NCBI GenBank assembly: GCA_045114175.1
Contig: JBGUJZ010000047.1
Coordinates: forward strand, 1 to 37,282
DNA: 37,282 nucleotides
Direction: 5' to 3'
Source: Cacconaster sp045114175
GTDB lineage: Bacteria > Bacteroidota > Bacteroidia > Bacteroidales > UBA932
Shown: positions 22,593-31,177 of the stretch, piece by piece
Layout of the letters: each line of letters begins with the position of its first letter
Numbering within the stretch: the first letter of the stretch is position 1
The notes under the pieces: generated by a model
What the model was told of the DNA's origin: nothing
The model's database searches: none
The model's input: the letters and a program-made list of their open reading frames with translations, nothing else
Translations under genes and position numbers: made by a program

Positions 22593-23891
22593 TTATTCTT
22601 CCACCTCGGGAAGGGCGGCCTTCTTGGGATTCTGGGAGATCTTGCCGAGCCGCTGGACCTCCAGGGCGGCGCGGATGATGCTCTGGCCGCCGTCCTGCAG
22701 TTTCCGGGTCCCTTTTTCGTGGGCGGCCACCGCCTTCTGGAGGGCGTCACCCACCGCGGCGTTGGCTTCGCAGTAATCCTGCACCCGCTCCACGATCTGG
22801 GTGGCGGCCTTGATGATCTTCTCCTGGTTGCGGATCTGGTCCACGTTCACCCAGGCCGTGTGCAGCACCCTCAGGAAGGGCATGATGGTCTCTTCCGTGG
22901 TGATGAGCACGTTCTGGCGGAAAGCCTCGTTCACGATGCCCGGCTCCAGCGTGCGGGCCAGGGCCAGCGCGCCGTAGTTGGCCACGTACATAATGACGTA
23001 GTTCAGCGTCTTGTGGCCGTCCCGGACATACTCCGCGTAGCGTTTGCCGGAGAGCGAGGCCACCTGCGCCTTGACGGCGGCGAGGTTGCGCTTGGCGCAT
23101 TCAGCCTTTTCGGCGGCGGTCTCGGCGTTGTACCAGTCCACGAAGGCGTCCAGGTTCATCTTGGCGTCGATTAGCAGGTCGGTGTTGTCCGGGAAGTGCA
23201 GCACATAGTCCGGACGCATCTTCCGGCCGGAATCCTCATTGCGCAGGATCTCGCCGGTCTCGTCGCGGAGGTAAACCTCGCGGTGGTAGTCACGCCCCTC
23301 TACGAGCCCCTCCTGCACGAAGATGTTGTTCAGCATCTGTTCGCCCCAGTTGCCCTGCATCTTGTTGTCGCCACGCAGTGCGCTGGCCAGGTGCTCGGCG
23401 GTATCGCCCAGCGACTTGCTTTGCTCGGCGAAGTGGCGTACCGCCTCATCCATCTTGGTTTTGAGCGAGGCGGATTCTTCCGTCTGCTGCTTCTTCTGGG
23501 CCTCAAAGGCCTCGGTCATGGTGGTGATGCGTTGTGCCAGGCCGCCGGTGATGTTGGTCATCATCTCGCCGGCCGTCTTCTTGAGATTCTCCTCCCGTTC
23601 GCGGAGCGCCTTTTCGCTGGCGAGCGCCAGCTCTTTCTTGGTGGTTTCAATCAGTTGCGCCTGAGTCTCTTTCATCTCCGCCAGCGACCGTTCGTAATCG
23701 TTCCGGGCATCTTCCAGCCGCTCCGCAGCGACATCGGCCTCATGGGCACGCAGGGCCTTTTCAGTCTCGAGCGCAGCATGGGCGGCGGTCAGTTCCCGGG
23801 TATAGCGGGCCCGTAGCGAGAGCCGCGTCAGCAGCCACGCCAGCACACCCGCCACCAAGACGGCGACAACGACGATAACTACCTGCACCAT
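22593..23891 (-). CDS. rmuC: RmuC-family DNA recombination limiting protein
   Basis: A 432-residue protein from the ATG at 23891 (MVQVVIVVV). An ATG four codons upstream (23903) is also possible, and both overlap the end of the S9 peptidase gene. Residues 3-22 form a membrane anchor. Residues about 25-150 are charged coiled coil, and the nuclease-like RmuC domain follows with LRGDNKMQGNWGE, RPDYVLHFPDNTDLLIDAKMNLDAF (a PD-(D/E)xK-like core) and SGKRYAEYV. RmuC reduces inversion between short repeats in E. coli; the mechanism is uncertain. Longer readings upstream of the start are only a shadow of the peptidase gene. Confidence 0.92.
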   Translation of the reverse strand: MVQVVIVVVAVLVAGVLAWLLTRLSLRARYTRELTAAHAALETEKALRAHEADVAAERLEDARNDYERSLAEMKETQAQLIETTKKELALASEKALREREENLKKTAGEMMTNITGGLAQRITTMTEAFEAQKKQQTEESASLKTKMDEAVRHFAEQSKSLGDTAEHLASALRGDNKMQGNWGEQMLNNIFVQEGLVEGRDYHREVYLRDETGEILRNEDSGRKMRPDYVLHFPDNTDLLIDAKMNLDAFVDWYNAETAAEKAECAKRNLAAVKAQVASLSGKRYAEYVRDGHKTLNYVIMYVANYGALALARTLEPGIVNEAFRQNVLITTEETIMPFLRVLHTAWVNVDQIRNQEKIIKAATQIVERVQDYCEANAAVGDALQKAVAAHEKGTRKLQDGGQSIIRAALEVQRLGKISQNPKKAALPEVEE

Positions 23892-25969
23892 TGATCTACC
23901 CATGCAAAAAATTCGCGGTGCCAGTGAACGGAGTTCTGCGGCTTCAGGATCCAGTGGTTCTCGTCGGGGAAGAGCACCATCTTGGAGGGAACGCCCATCA
24001 TCTGGGCGGTATTGAAAGCGGCCATGCCCTGGTCCACCGGCACGCGGTAGTCCAGTTCGCCGTGCATCACGAGAATCGGGGTGTTCCAGTTCTTCGCGAG
24101 CTTGTGGGCGGAGTTGGCGTAGTGGCGCACGGCAGCCGGGGTCTTGCTCCACGGCGAGCCGGCCATATAGGTCTTGGGATCCTTGCAGCCACCGTTGTCC
24201 CAGTTGGGGAACCACATCTCCTCGGTCTCCATGAACATGTGTTCCTGGTTGAAGATGCCCGCGTGGGCGATCAAGGCCGAGAAGCGGTTCTGGTGGATGC
24301 CGGCCAGGTAATAGACCGAATAGCCACCGTAGCTGGCACCGGCTGCACACATCTTGCCTACGTAGGGCTCAGCGAGCAGCGCATCGGCTGCGGAGAGATA
24401 ATCCTTCATGTTCTGGCCAATGTAATCGCCGGAAATCTGTTCGCACCACTCCTGTCCGAAAGCGGTGGTTCCGCGGCGGTTGGGCAGCACCACGATATAG
24501 CCCTGCGATGCCATCAGGCGATAGTTCCAGCGGGTGGACCAGCCCTGTGTGATGGCGCCCTGCGGGCCACCGAGGCAGATCAGGACGGCGGGATACTTCT
24601 TGGCCGGATCGAACTTGGGCGGATAGACCACCCAGGTCAGCATCTGCTTGCGGTCGGTCGTGCGGATCCAGCGCTGCTCCATCGAAACGGGAGCGAGCTG
24701 CGCCAGGATATCGTCATTTTCGTGGGTGAGCTGCTTCCAGCTGCCGTCGGCCGTGGATACGGTCACGATCTCGGAAGGACGCATCATCGAGCAGTTGGTA
24801 GCCAGCAGCGCATCCTCGCCAAGCAGGCTCAGGCTGCTGAAATCCACCCAGTCACCCTGCGTGAGTTTGGTGCAGGAAGCGGTGGCCAGATCGGCGAAGC
24901 AGATCTCCTTGAGACCTTCCATGGCCGAGGTGAACCAGAGGCCGGTGGAAGCTGCGTTCCAGACAATTCCGCCCGCATTGTATTTGAATTTTGCGGTCAG
25001 TTCGGTCTTGACGCGGGTGGCGAGATCCATCACGAAGAGGCGCTCCTTGTCGGCCTCATAGCCGTCGCGCGCCATGCTGATCCAGGCAATCTTGCTGCCA
25101 TCCGGCGAGAAGAGCGGATCGGTATCGTAGCCCGGCATCCCTTCGGTGAGATTCTCGCAGGTGCCGGTAGCTATATCATATAGGTAGATGTCGGTGTTGG
25201 TGGAGAAGGCGTAATCGCGGCCGGTCAGCTTGCGGCAGGAATAGGCGATCTTGCTGCCATCCGGGCTGAAGTCGAGCTGCTCGATGCCGCTGAAGGGCTC
25301 GGTAGGCAGTTCGAACGGCGCGCCGTCCAGCAGGTCGCGGCCCTCACCCAGCTTTTCGCCATCGAAGGAGGCTAGATAGGTATGCGGAATGTTCTCCACA
25401 AAGTGGTCCCAGTGACGATACATCATGCCGGTGATGGTACGGGCGGTGGACTTGGGAATGTCCGGATAGATGTCGGCCGCCTTGGGCGTCACCTTGAAAT
25501 CGCTCACATAGAGCACCTGGGTCTCGTCGGGCGAGAGCTTGAACTCCCCGATTCCATCGGGAACGTCACTCACCTGGCGGGCATTGCCACCCTCGGCGTC
25601 AGCCACCCAGATCTGGCCCTTGTGCAGGAAGGCGATCTTCTTGCCGCCGTCTATCCAGCGCGCGTTGGATTTGCTGCCGGCCGAACAGGTAATCTGGTGA
25701 CTGCCGGTTCCGTCTGCATTCATCACGAAGAGCTCGCGGTTGCCCTTGTTCAGTTCGATGGAGGTATAGGTCACTCCGTACAGAATCTTGCCGGTGGCGG
25801 CGCAGTACTGCGGGTCGCTCACCTTGCCCAGCTGGTGCATGATTTCCGGGGTGAACTGGCCGTTCACCACCTCGATGTCGTGCTTCTCAATCAGGACGGG
25901 TTCTTCGGCTTTACGGCCGCAGGAAAGGGTTGCTGCCATGGCTATGAGGAGGAATAAAAATCTTTTCAT
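23879..25969 (-). CDS. S9 family peptidase, dipeptidyl-peptidase 5-like, lipoprotein or periplasmic
   Basis: A 696-residue protein starting at the ATG at 25969 (MKRFLFLLIA). The signal ends ATLSC (Cys17) followed by GRKAEEP; the lipobox is imperfect, so a lipoprotein is likely but not certain. Residues about 45-410 form a TolB-like beta-propeller with repeated SPDGSKIAW-type blades. The C-terminal alpha/beta-hydrolase domain holds Ser546 in GASYGGYS, Asp640 in HGELDYRVP and His672 in ENHWI, a complete catalytic triad. Size and arrangement resemble DPP5 of Porphyromonas, which removes dipeptides from peptide N-termini. It follows the other S9 gene by 37 nt, with a palindrome between them, and overlaps rmuC by 13 nt. 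Confidence 0.9.
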   Translation of the reverse strand: MKRFLFLLIAMAATLSCGRKAEEPVLIEKHDIEVVNGQFTPEIMHQLGKVSDPQYCAATGKILYGVTYTSIELNKGNRELFVMNADGTGSHQITCSAGSKSNARWIDGGKKIAFLHKGQIWVADAEGGNARQVSDVPDGIGEFKLSPDETQVLYVSDFKVTPKAADIYPDIPKSTARTITGMMYRHWDHFVENIPHTYLASFDGEKLGEGRDLLDGAPFELPTEPFSGIEQLDFSPDGSKIAYSCRKLTGRDYAFSTNTDIYLYDIATGTCENLTEGMPGYDTDPLFSPDGSKIAWISMARDGYEADKERLFVMDLATRVKTELTAKFKYNAGGIVWNAASTGLWFTSAMEGLKEICFADLATASCTKLTQGDWVDFSSLSLLGEDALLATNCSMMRPSEIVTVSTADGSWKQLTHENDDILAQLAPVSMEQRWIRTTDRKQMLTWVVYPPKFDPAKKYPAVLICLGGPQGAITQGWSTRWNYRLMASQGYIVVLPNRRGTTAFGQEWCEQISGDYIGQNMKDYLSAADALLAEPYVGKMCAAGASYGGYSVYYLAGIHQNRFSALIAHAGIFNQEHMFMETEEMWFPNWDNGGCKDPKTYMAGSPWSKTPAAVRHYANSAHKLAKNWNTPILVMHGELDYRVPVDQGMAAFNTAQMMGVPSKMVLFPDENHWILKPQNSVHWHREFFAWVDQWCR

Positions 25970-25977
25970 GGTGATGG

Positions 25978-25998
25978 ATGCCCGGTCGCGCCGGGCAT
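25978..25998. repeat. REP-like palindrome between the two S9 peptidase genes
   Basis: An 8-bp perfect stem ATGCCCGG/CCGGGCAT around the loop TCGCG, flanked by GACGG on one side. It fills most of the 37-nt gap between the two peptidase genes and is not followed by a T-run on either strand. Its look is that of dispersed extragenic palindromes found in many bacterial genomes. Only one copy is present in this window, so repetitiveness cannot be shown here. In RNA it would form a stable hairpin that could shield the upstream message from 3' exonucleases. Confidence 0.55.
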
Positions 25999-26006
25999 GA
26001 CGGTTA

Positions 26007-28871
26007 TTAATGGTTATCATCAAATTCAAATCCGTAATCAATGCCCTTGAGGGTGGCGGGCACGCCGCGGGACATCCAGACGGGCATCGGAGCACCCTTC
26101 AGGAAGTGGTCGAAGAACTGCTGCAGACGGATGCTGAGGTCCTTGCGGTTGCGGCGCTCCTTGAGGTTGTGTGCCTCATCGTTGTACTGGAGCATCCACG
26201 CCTGCTTGCCGCAGCGGCGCAGCGCGTTGAAGAACTCGATACCCTGCCACCAGGGAACGGCGCCGTCCTGGTCGTTGTGCATGATCAGCACCGGCGTGGT
26301 GACGTTCGGCACGAAGAAGAGCGGGGAGTTCTCTACATAGAGGTCGAAGCCTTCCCAGAGGTCCTTGCCGATTCGGCTCTGTCCCTTTTCATACTGGGCT
26401 GTGCGGGCCACGCCGCTCTCCCAGCGGATACCGCCGTAAGCGGAAGTCATGTTGCTGACCGGAGCGCCGGCACCAGCCGCAGCGAAGAGGTTGGTCTGGG
26501 TGATCAGGTAAGCGGTCTGGTAGCCGCCCCAGCTCTGGCCCTGGATGCCGATATGGTCACCGTCAACCCACGGGTATTCGCAGAGCATGTCCACGCCCGG
26601 CATCAGGAAGTTCATACAGCTCTTGCCCGGATGGCCGTCTTTGTAGCGCAGATCCGGCACGAAGATGATGTAGCCGTTGCTGACGAAGTAAGGAATGTTG
26701 ACCGTAGATGCGGAAGGTGACGGGATGCGCGGGCGGTAGAGCGTCTCGGAATTGCGCTCGTAGAAGTAGCAGATGACCGGATACTTCTTGGCGGGATCAA
26801 AGTCTTCCGGCTTGAAGAGCAGGCCTTCTGCCGGGGTGCCGTCCCATGCGGTCCACTTGACCAGTTCCACGGTGCCCCAGTTGTAGGCTTTCAGTTGGTC
26901 GCCCGTGTTGGAGAGTTTCTCCTGTTTCTTGAAGCTGTCGCGGGTGATCCAGACGTCGCTGCCCTCTTCAAAGTTGCCGCGGATGTAGAGCGCTGCCGGT
27001 TTGCGGCCGGTACTCACAGCCAGGGCCTGATAGACGTAGGGACCCTTCGCGAGGTTCTCCACTTTGGCTTTGCGCTTGGTGACGTCGAGGCGTGCGATGC
27101 CGTTCTCCTTGGTGATTTCATCGAAGGTGGTGAACCAGACCGGACGGTCGTTGAAGATCATGCCGCCGCGCGGAAAGCGGATGTCGGTGCGGGTATAAGG
27201 CACGGTCACGTCGTAGGTCAGGTGGTTCTCGCGACCGAAGGTCTTGCGGACCGGAGCTGCGACGCCGGTGGGGTCAATCTGCCACCAGTCGTAGCGGTCG
27301 CGGATCCAGAAGAATTTGCTGTCTTCACTCCAGACGGCGCCCGTGTAAGCACCCGGATAAGCCGGGTGGTCATCCTCTTCATCATAGAAAGCGGTGCCGA
27401 TAGTGGAAGAGACTTCGCGCTTGGTGCCGGCATTGATGTCGAGCACATACCAGTTGCCCTCCTTCTCATCGAAGCTGGCTGCATAAGCACCATCGGGGGA
27501 TTCCTGTGCATAAGAGAGGGTGGAGCCGACCTCGAGCAGCTTGCGTGCGCCGGTGCGGAGGTCGATTTGGTACAGGTCGGAGTAGAAGGTGTAGTCCCAC
27601 TGACGCTGGATGCGATACGGTTTGTCGTTGGCCACCATCACGTAATCGCCCTTCAGCCCTTCGGGAATCTCGACATTCTCCAGTTCCTCGTCAGCCAGCT
27701 GGATGAAGTTCTTGCCGTCATAGCCAATCTTGGCCAGGTAGGTGCGGCTCTTGTCGCGGGAGAGACGGTTCTTCTGGATAGGCTGGATATATTCGGCATT
27801 CCAGACCCAGATGTCGAGCTGAGCCTGCTCGAAGTCCACCAGCGTGGTGTCTTTTTCACGCGGAATGGGGCGGGTGCCGAGCGTCAGGTAGTTGTCATAG
27901 AAGTGAACGTCAGCAGCCTGTCCGAGCTCCCAACCCTTGGGCAGCAGGGAAGACTTGTGGGTGAGCAGCAGCGTGGGCTCGCCGCCGTTGTAGAGGTAGA
28001 GATCCTGGTGCTTGGAGGCATCCTTGCCGGTATCCAGCGAAGCGTAGAAGGCGATGCGGTCGCCCTCCTTCTCAAAGAAGATGTTGCCAAAGGAGGCCTT
28101 CTTCTCGCCGGTGAGAATCGGTTTGGAGGTGCGGGTGGCGGGATCGTAGAGGAAGATGCCGCGTACGGTCACGGAATCCTTCTTGCCCGGCTTGGTCACA
28201 TAGACCAGACGGCTGCCGGCCTTGTCGAACTTGAACGACTCCACGCTCTTCAGCGTGTCAATCGCCATCGTCTTGATGTTCAGCACGTAAAGGTTATCCT
28301 TGACGGACGGTTTCTCGGGTTTGTCACCCTTGCCGGGCTTTTCCGGCTTCTCGCCTTTTTCCGGCTTCTCAGGCTTCTCGGGTTTGTCGCCCTTGCCCGG
28401 AGCGGCCTTTACCTCTTCTTCCTTGAAGGCGATCCATTCGCCGAGTTCGTCACCGCTCTTGAAGTTGGTGACGCGGGCAAACTCCTTCACCTCGCCGGTC
28501 TTGAGGTCCATCACGGCGATGGAACCCTTGGGACGCTCGTCGGGTTTCTTCTTGTCAATCTTGGCCTGACGGGTCTCCTGGAACGGAGGGGTGATGCGAT
28601 ATACGGCCTTGATACCGTCGGTGGAGATCATGGCGCGGGAGGCGCGGTCTGCCGTAAAGGTCTTGCCGGTTTTTACATTGTAGAGATAGAGCACTCCGTC
28701 GCCCTCCTGGGGAGAGACGGAATAGGATGCCCACTCGCTGCCCTCCTGGATGACGGGACGGCTGACGGATTTCCAACCGTCATAGACCGAGTGGTCCAGT
28801 GCGGGTTTCTGTGCCCACAGCACCGCCGTACTCAGCAGCAGCACCAGGCAAAAGAAAAAGGATCGTTTCAT
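26007..28871 (-). CDS. Large S9 family (prolyl-oligopeptidase-like) peptidase, secreted
   Basis: A 954-residue protein with a Sec signal peptide (1-20, cut after WAQ or VLWA). A long beta-propeller region spans about 45-650, and an alpha/beta-hydrolase domain carries Ser780 in GQSWGGYQ, Asp869 in HNDQDGAVP and His901 in DEAHNL. It should act on peptides in the periplasm or outside the cell. Its size is typical of the 900-residue Bacteroidota S9 group. Residues 158-189 are an unusual low-complexity insert of Lys-Pro-Glu/Gly units inserted between propeller strands, probably a flexible exposed loop. It begins 6 nt after the ThrE-type gene and is followed by the DPP5-like peptidase. Confidence 0.92.
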   Translation of the reverse strand: MKRSFFFCLVLLLSTAVLWAQKPALDHSVYDGWKSVSRPVIQEGSEWASYSVSPQEGDGVLYLYNVKTGKTFTADRASRAMISTDGIKAVYRITPPFQETRQAKIDKKKPDERPKGSIAVMDLKTGEVKEFARVTNFKSGDELGEWIAFKEEEVKAAPGKGDKPEKPEKPEKGEKPEKPGKGDKPEKPSVKDNLYVLNIKTMAIDTLKSVESFKFDKAGSRLVYVTKPGKKDSVTVRGIFLYDPATRTSKPILTGEKKASFGNIFFEKEGDRIAFYASLDTGKDASKHQDLYLYNGGEPTLLLTHKSSLLPKGWELGQAADVHFYDNYLTLGTRPIPREKDTTLVDFEQAQLDIWVWNAEYIQPIQKNRLSRDKSRTYLAKIGYDGKNFIQLADEELENVEIPEGLKGDYVMVANDKPYRIQRQWDYTFYSDLYQIDLRTGARKLLEVGSTLSYAQESPDGAYAASFDEKEGNWYVLDINAGTKREVSSTIGTAFYDEEDDHPAYPGAYTGAVWSEDSKFFWIRDRYDWWQIDPTGVAAPVRKTFGRENHLTYDVTVPYTRTDIRFPRGGMIFNDRPVWFTTFDEITKENGIARLDVTKRKAKVENLAKGPYVYQALAVSTGRKPAALYIRGNFEEGSDVWITRDSFKKQEKLSNTGDQLKAYNWGTVELVKWTAWDGTPAEGLLFKPEDFDPAKKYPVICYFYERNSETLYRPRIPSPSASTVNIPYFVSNGYIIFVPDLRYKDGHPGKSCMNFLMPGVDMLCEYPWVDGDHIGIQGQSWGGYQTAYLITQTNLFAAAGAGAPVSNMTSAYGGIRWESGVARTAQYEKGQSRIGKDLWEGFDLYVENSPLFFVPNVTTPVLIMHNDQDGAVPWWQGIEFFNALRRCGKQAWMLQYNDEAHNLKERRNRKDLSIRLQQFFDHFLKGAPMPVWMSRGVPATLKGIDYGFEFDDNH
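28305..28400 (-). repeat. Short in-frame tandem repeats coding a Lys-Pro-Glu insert
   Basis: Imperfect repeated 9-12-nt units encode GDKPEKP, EKPEKGEKPEKP and GDKPEKP within the S9 peptidase. They stay in frame and code for a charged proline-rich loop. Such repeats can change in number by slippage, so loop length may vary between strains. Confidence 0.7.
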
Positions 28872-28877
28872 ATCGTA

Positions 28878-30116
28878 CTATTTAGTTTGTTTCGTTTTAT
28901 GTCGGAAATACCAGGTGACGAGGATCATGCCCAACACGATGGCGATGGCCACCTTGATGGCGGTGTACCAGGCGGTGATGGCGGGATGGAGTTGCTCGGT
29001 GAGCGTGTAGTAGGTGCTCCAGAAGATACCGCCTCCCGGGATGAGCGGGAAGTTGCCACAGACCAGGAAAATGGTGCTCGGACACTTGAGCCGGATGGCC
29101 AGCACGATGGAGAGCAGCGCTACCACGAAAGCGCCTGCAAAGGTGGCGGCCCCGATACCCAACTGTGCGTAGCGGAAGATCAGCAGGTAGGTGATCCAAC
29201 CCAACATACCCACGACACCCGTGCTCAGATAGTAGCGGCGCGGCACGCTGAAGAGGATGGCGAAGGCCACCGTGCCCATCAGCGCGGCCAGGGCCTGCAG
29301 GGGCAGGGTGGCCGTCTGGGCGGAGGCAAAGGTGCCGTTCAGTTGAATGATACCGCCAATGAAATAGCTGTGGATCACGAAGGCCACACAGGTGCCCAAC
29401 GCGATACAGAAGAACATCATCAGCGCATCCAGCAGTCGCGTGGCGCCGGAGAGATAGTCCTCGTTGGCCAGATCGCGGATGCCGTTGGTGAAAGCCACTC
29501 CCGGCACTAGCAGGATCAGGGTGCCGGCAATCATATTGCCCAGGTGCTCTCCGAATCCGAGGTGGTGGAACACGGCGCAGAGTGCGGTACCGACCATTCC
29601 GCCAAAGATATTGCCCAGCATCTTGGAGAGGTATGGCACGCTGACCGTCAGGACAAAGATCCAGAGCAGAATACCGGCCACCACTGCGGCGGCACAGTCA
29701 AAGAGGCTGCCGCCAAAGACCGCGCAGAAGCCGCCGCTGCCCAGCGCCGCCCCGATCAACTGTTCCCAAATGGGCTTGCCTGGCATCGTCTTGATGGCGG
29801 CAATCCGTTTGCGGGCGTCATCGAAGGTACAGTCGGCCTTCTGGATATCCCAGGAGAGCTGGTTCACGGCGATAATCTTATCGAAGCGCGCCCCCTTGAT
29901 GGGGATGTACTTCACGCCGGCATAGGAGTCGCCGGTGGTGATGATGCCGTTGCCCATCGTGAAGAAATTTTCGGAGTTCTCGCCGTAGTTGGCGGCGATA
30001 CGCTTCATGGTTTCATCCACGCGGGAAATCTCGGAGCCGTTTTCCAACAGGATGTGGCCGGCCTCCGATGCAAGTTCCAGTACCTCTCTGGAGCGGGTGG
30101 ATTCAGTGTTTTCCAT
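28878..30116 (-). CDS. ThrE-type threonine/serine exporter (DUF1212-DUF3815 fusion)
   Basis: A 412-residue protein. Residues about 10-120 are a cytoplasmic DUF1212 domain with ILLENGSEISRVDETMKRI and MGNGIITT, followed by about ten hydrophobic segments that join the N-terminal ThrE half and the DUF3815 half, which many bacteria encode as separate genes. The motifs VPGVAFTNGIRDLANEDYLSG and PLIPGGGIFW are typical. The family exports threonine and serine from Corynebacterium; substrates in Bacteroidota are untested. Its ATG overlaps the stop of the serine hydrolase gene by one base (TAATG), so they are co-translated. Confidence 0.88.
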   Translation of the reverse strand: MENTESTRSREVLELASEAGHILLENGSEISRVDETMKRIAANYGENSENFFTMGNGIITTGDSYAGVKYIPIKGARFDKIIAVNQLSWDIQKADCTFDDARKRIAAIKTMPGKPIWEQLIGAALGSGGFCAVFGGSLFDCAAAVVAGILLWIFVLTVSVPYLSKMLGNIFGGMVGTALCAVFHHLGFGEHLGNMIAGTLILLVPGVAFTNGIRDLANEDYLSGATRLLDALMMFFCIALGTCVAFVIHSYFIGGIIQLNGTFASAQTATLPLQALAALMGTVAFAILFSVPRRYYLSTGVVGMLGWITYLLIFRYAQLGIGAATFAGAFVVALLSIVLAIRLKCPSTIFLVCGNFPLIPGGGIFWSTYYTLTEQLHPAITAWYTAIKVAIAIVLGMILVTWYFRHKTKQTK

Positions 30117-31177
30117 TATAGAGTAACCAGCTTGTCCAGGAAGGAGTGATACTGGTTGTGAGTCGTTCTACGTTTATAAATTGCGTCGGTCTTGAAGGCC
30201 ACCACCATATCCAGCTCCGGGATGACGGTGATGAACTGGCCCATCGCGCCGCGGGCTCCGTACGCGCCTTTGTACTGCGGCAGATAGTCTTTGGAGCGCT
30301 CGTCGAAGAGCCACCACATGTAGCCGTAGCTATAGCGGGTGACGTTACTGGTGGCGGAGACCTCTTCGAGCGTGGAGACCGGCGAGGTCATCTTCTTGAT
30401 CCAATCCTTGGAGATCAGTTGCTGGCCGTCCCAATTGCCCTCGCGGAGCATCAGGTAGCCCAGGCGGGCCATATCGCGCACCGAGAGGTAGAAATGGTAG
30501 GCGGGATAGACGGAAATCTTGAGGTTGCCACCCTTTTTCTGGGCATCGCGGTCCCAGTCCTGCATCCCGATGGGGATAGCGAGGTCTTCGCCCAGCACAT
30601 CATAGATGTTTTTGCCGGTGGCCATCTCCAGCACATAGCCGGCCACGTTGAAGTCCCAGTTGTTATAGAGGAAGTACTCGCCGGGCTTCTTGGTGCCGCG
30701 CCCGGGTTTCTTTTCGGTGTCGCCCGGGTTGGATGCCGGATGGTAACAACCGGAACGGGCGGTAATCAGGTCGTAGATCGTCGCCTTTTTTTCAATAGGC
30801 AGCAGGCCGTCGATATCATCCAGGCCCAGCTCTTCGATGGTCTTGGTCAGGTCGATCGTTCCATTCTCCACATACTTGCCGTAAAGCATGGAGAGAACGC
30901 TCTTGCGGCATGATGCCAGATAGCTCAGGCGGTCGAGCGCACCGAAGCTGTAGATCATCTCGCCCCCGACGATCACCGCCACGCCCGTAGCGTGGGTGCT
31001 GTCAATCAGGAACTGGGTAAGTTTGTCAAAATCTTCCTTGGCGTAGCCGTATTTCTCCGGTTTGACCTTATTCCAGCCCGTCTCCGCGGAAGGATAAACG
31101 GGGGCTTTCTTCTTGGCTTCGGTTGTGGGGCCACAAAGCACCAGCGCGGCCGCCAGGATCAGGAGTAGCTTTTTCAT
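30116..31177 (-). CDS. Secreted serine hydrolase (beta-lactamase family)
   Basis: A 353-residue protein with a signal peptide (about residues 1-21). SxxK is Ser89-Cys-Arg-Lys92, and the YxN motif is Tyr171-Asn-Asn173 in FLYNNWDFN. A GARGAMGQFI near the C-terminus stands in for the usual third motif. Such proteins act as D-amino-acid peptidases, esterases or beta-lactamases, and this one cannot be assigned more closely. It overlaps the epimerase gene by four bases (ATGA) and the exporter gene by one, so all three are one translational unit. A link to cell-wall peptides is suggested by the epimerase next door. Confidence 0.87.
   Translation of the reverse strand: MKKLLLILAAALVLCGPTTEAKKKAPVYPSAETGWNKVKPEKYGYAKEDFDKLTQFLIDSTHATGVAVIVGGEMIYSFGALDRLSYLASCRKSVLSMLYGKYVENGTIDLTKTIEELGLDDIDGLLPIEKKATIYDLITARSGCYHPASNPGDTEKKPGRGTKKPGEYFLYNNWDFNVAGYVLEMATGKNIYDVLGEDLAIPIGMQDWDRDAQKKGGNLKISVYPAYHFYLSVRDMARLGYLMLREGNWDGQQLISKDWIKKMTSPVSTLEEVSATSNVTRYSYGYMWWLFDERSKDYLPQYKGAYGARGAMGQFITVIPELDMVVAFKTDAIYKRRTTHNQYHSFLDKLVTL

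Noticed and set aside
23892..24350. A longer RmuC reading from 24350
   Set aside because: The extra 150 residues are an out-of-frame reading of the S9 peptidase gene; the membrane anchor at 23891 marks the start.
28305..28400. CRISPR-like or satellite repeat
   Set aside because: Units are very short, in frame and part of the peptidase coding sequence, with no spacers.
26895..29510. An 871-codon plus-strand open frame spanning the S9 and ThrE genes
   Set aside because: It crosses two real minus-strand genes and has no recognisable domain, so it is an antisense shadow.
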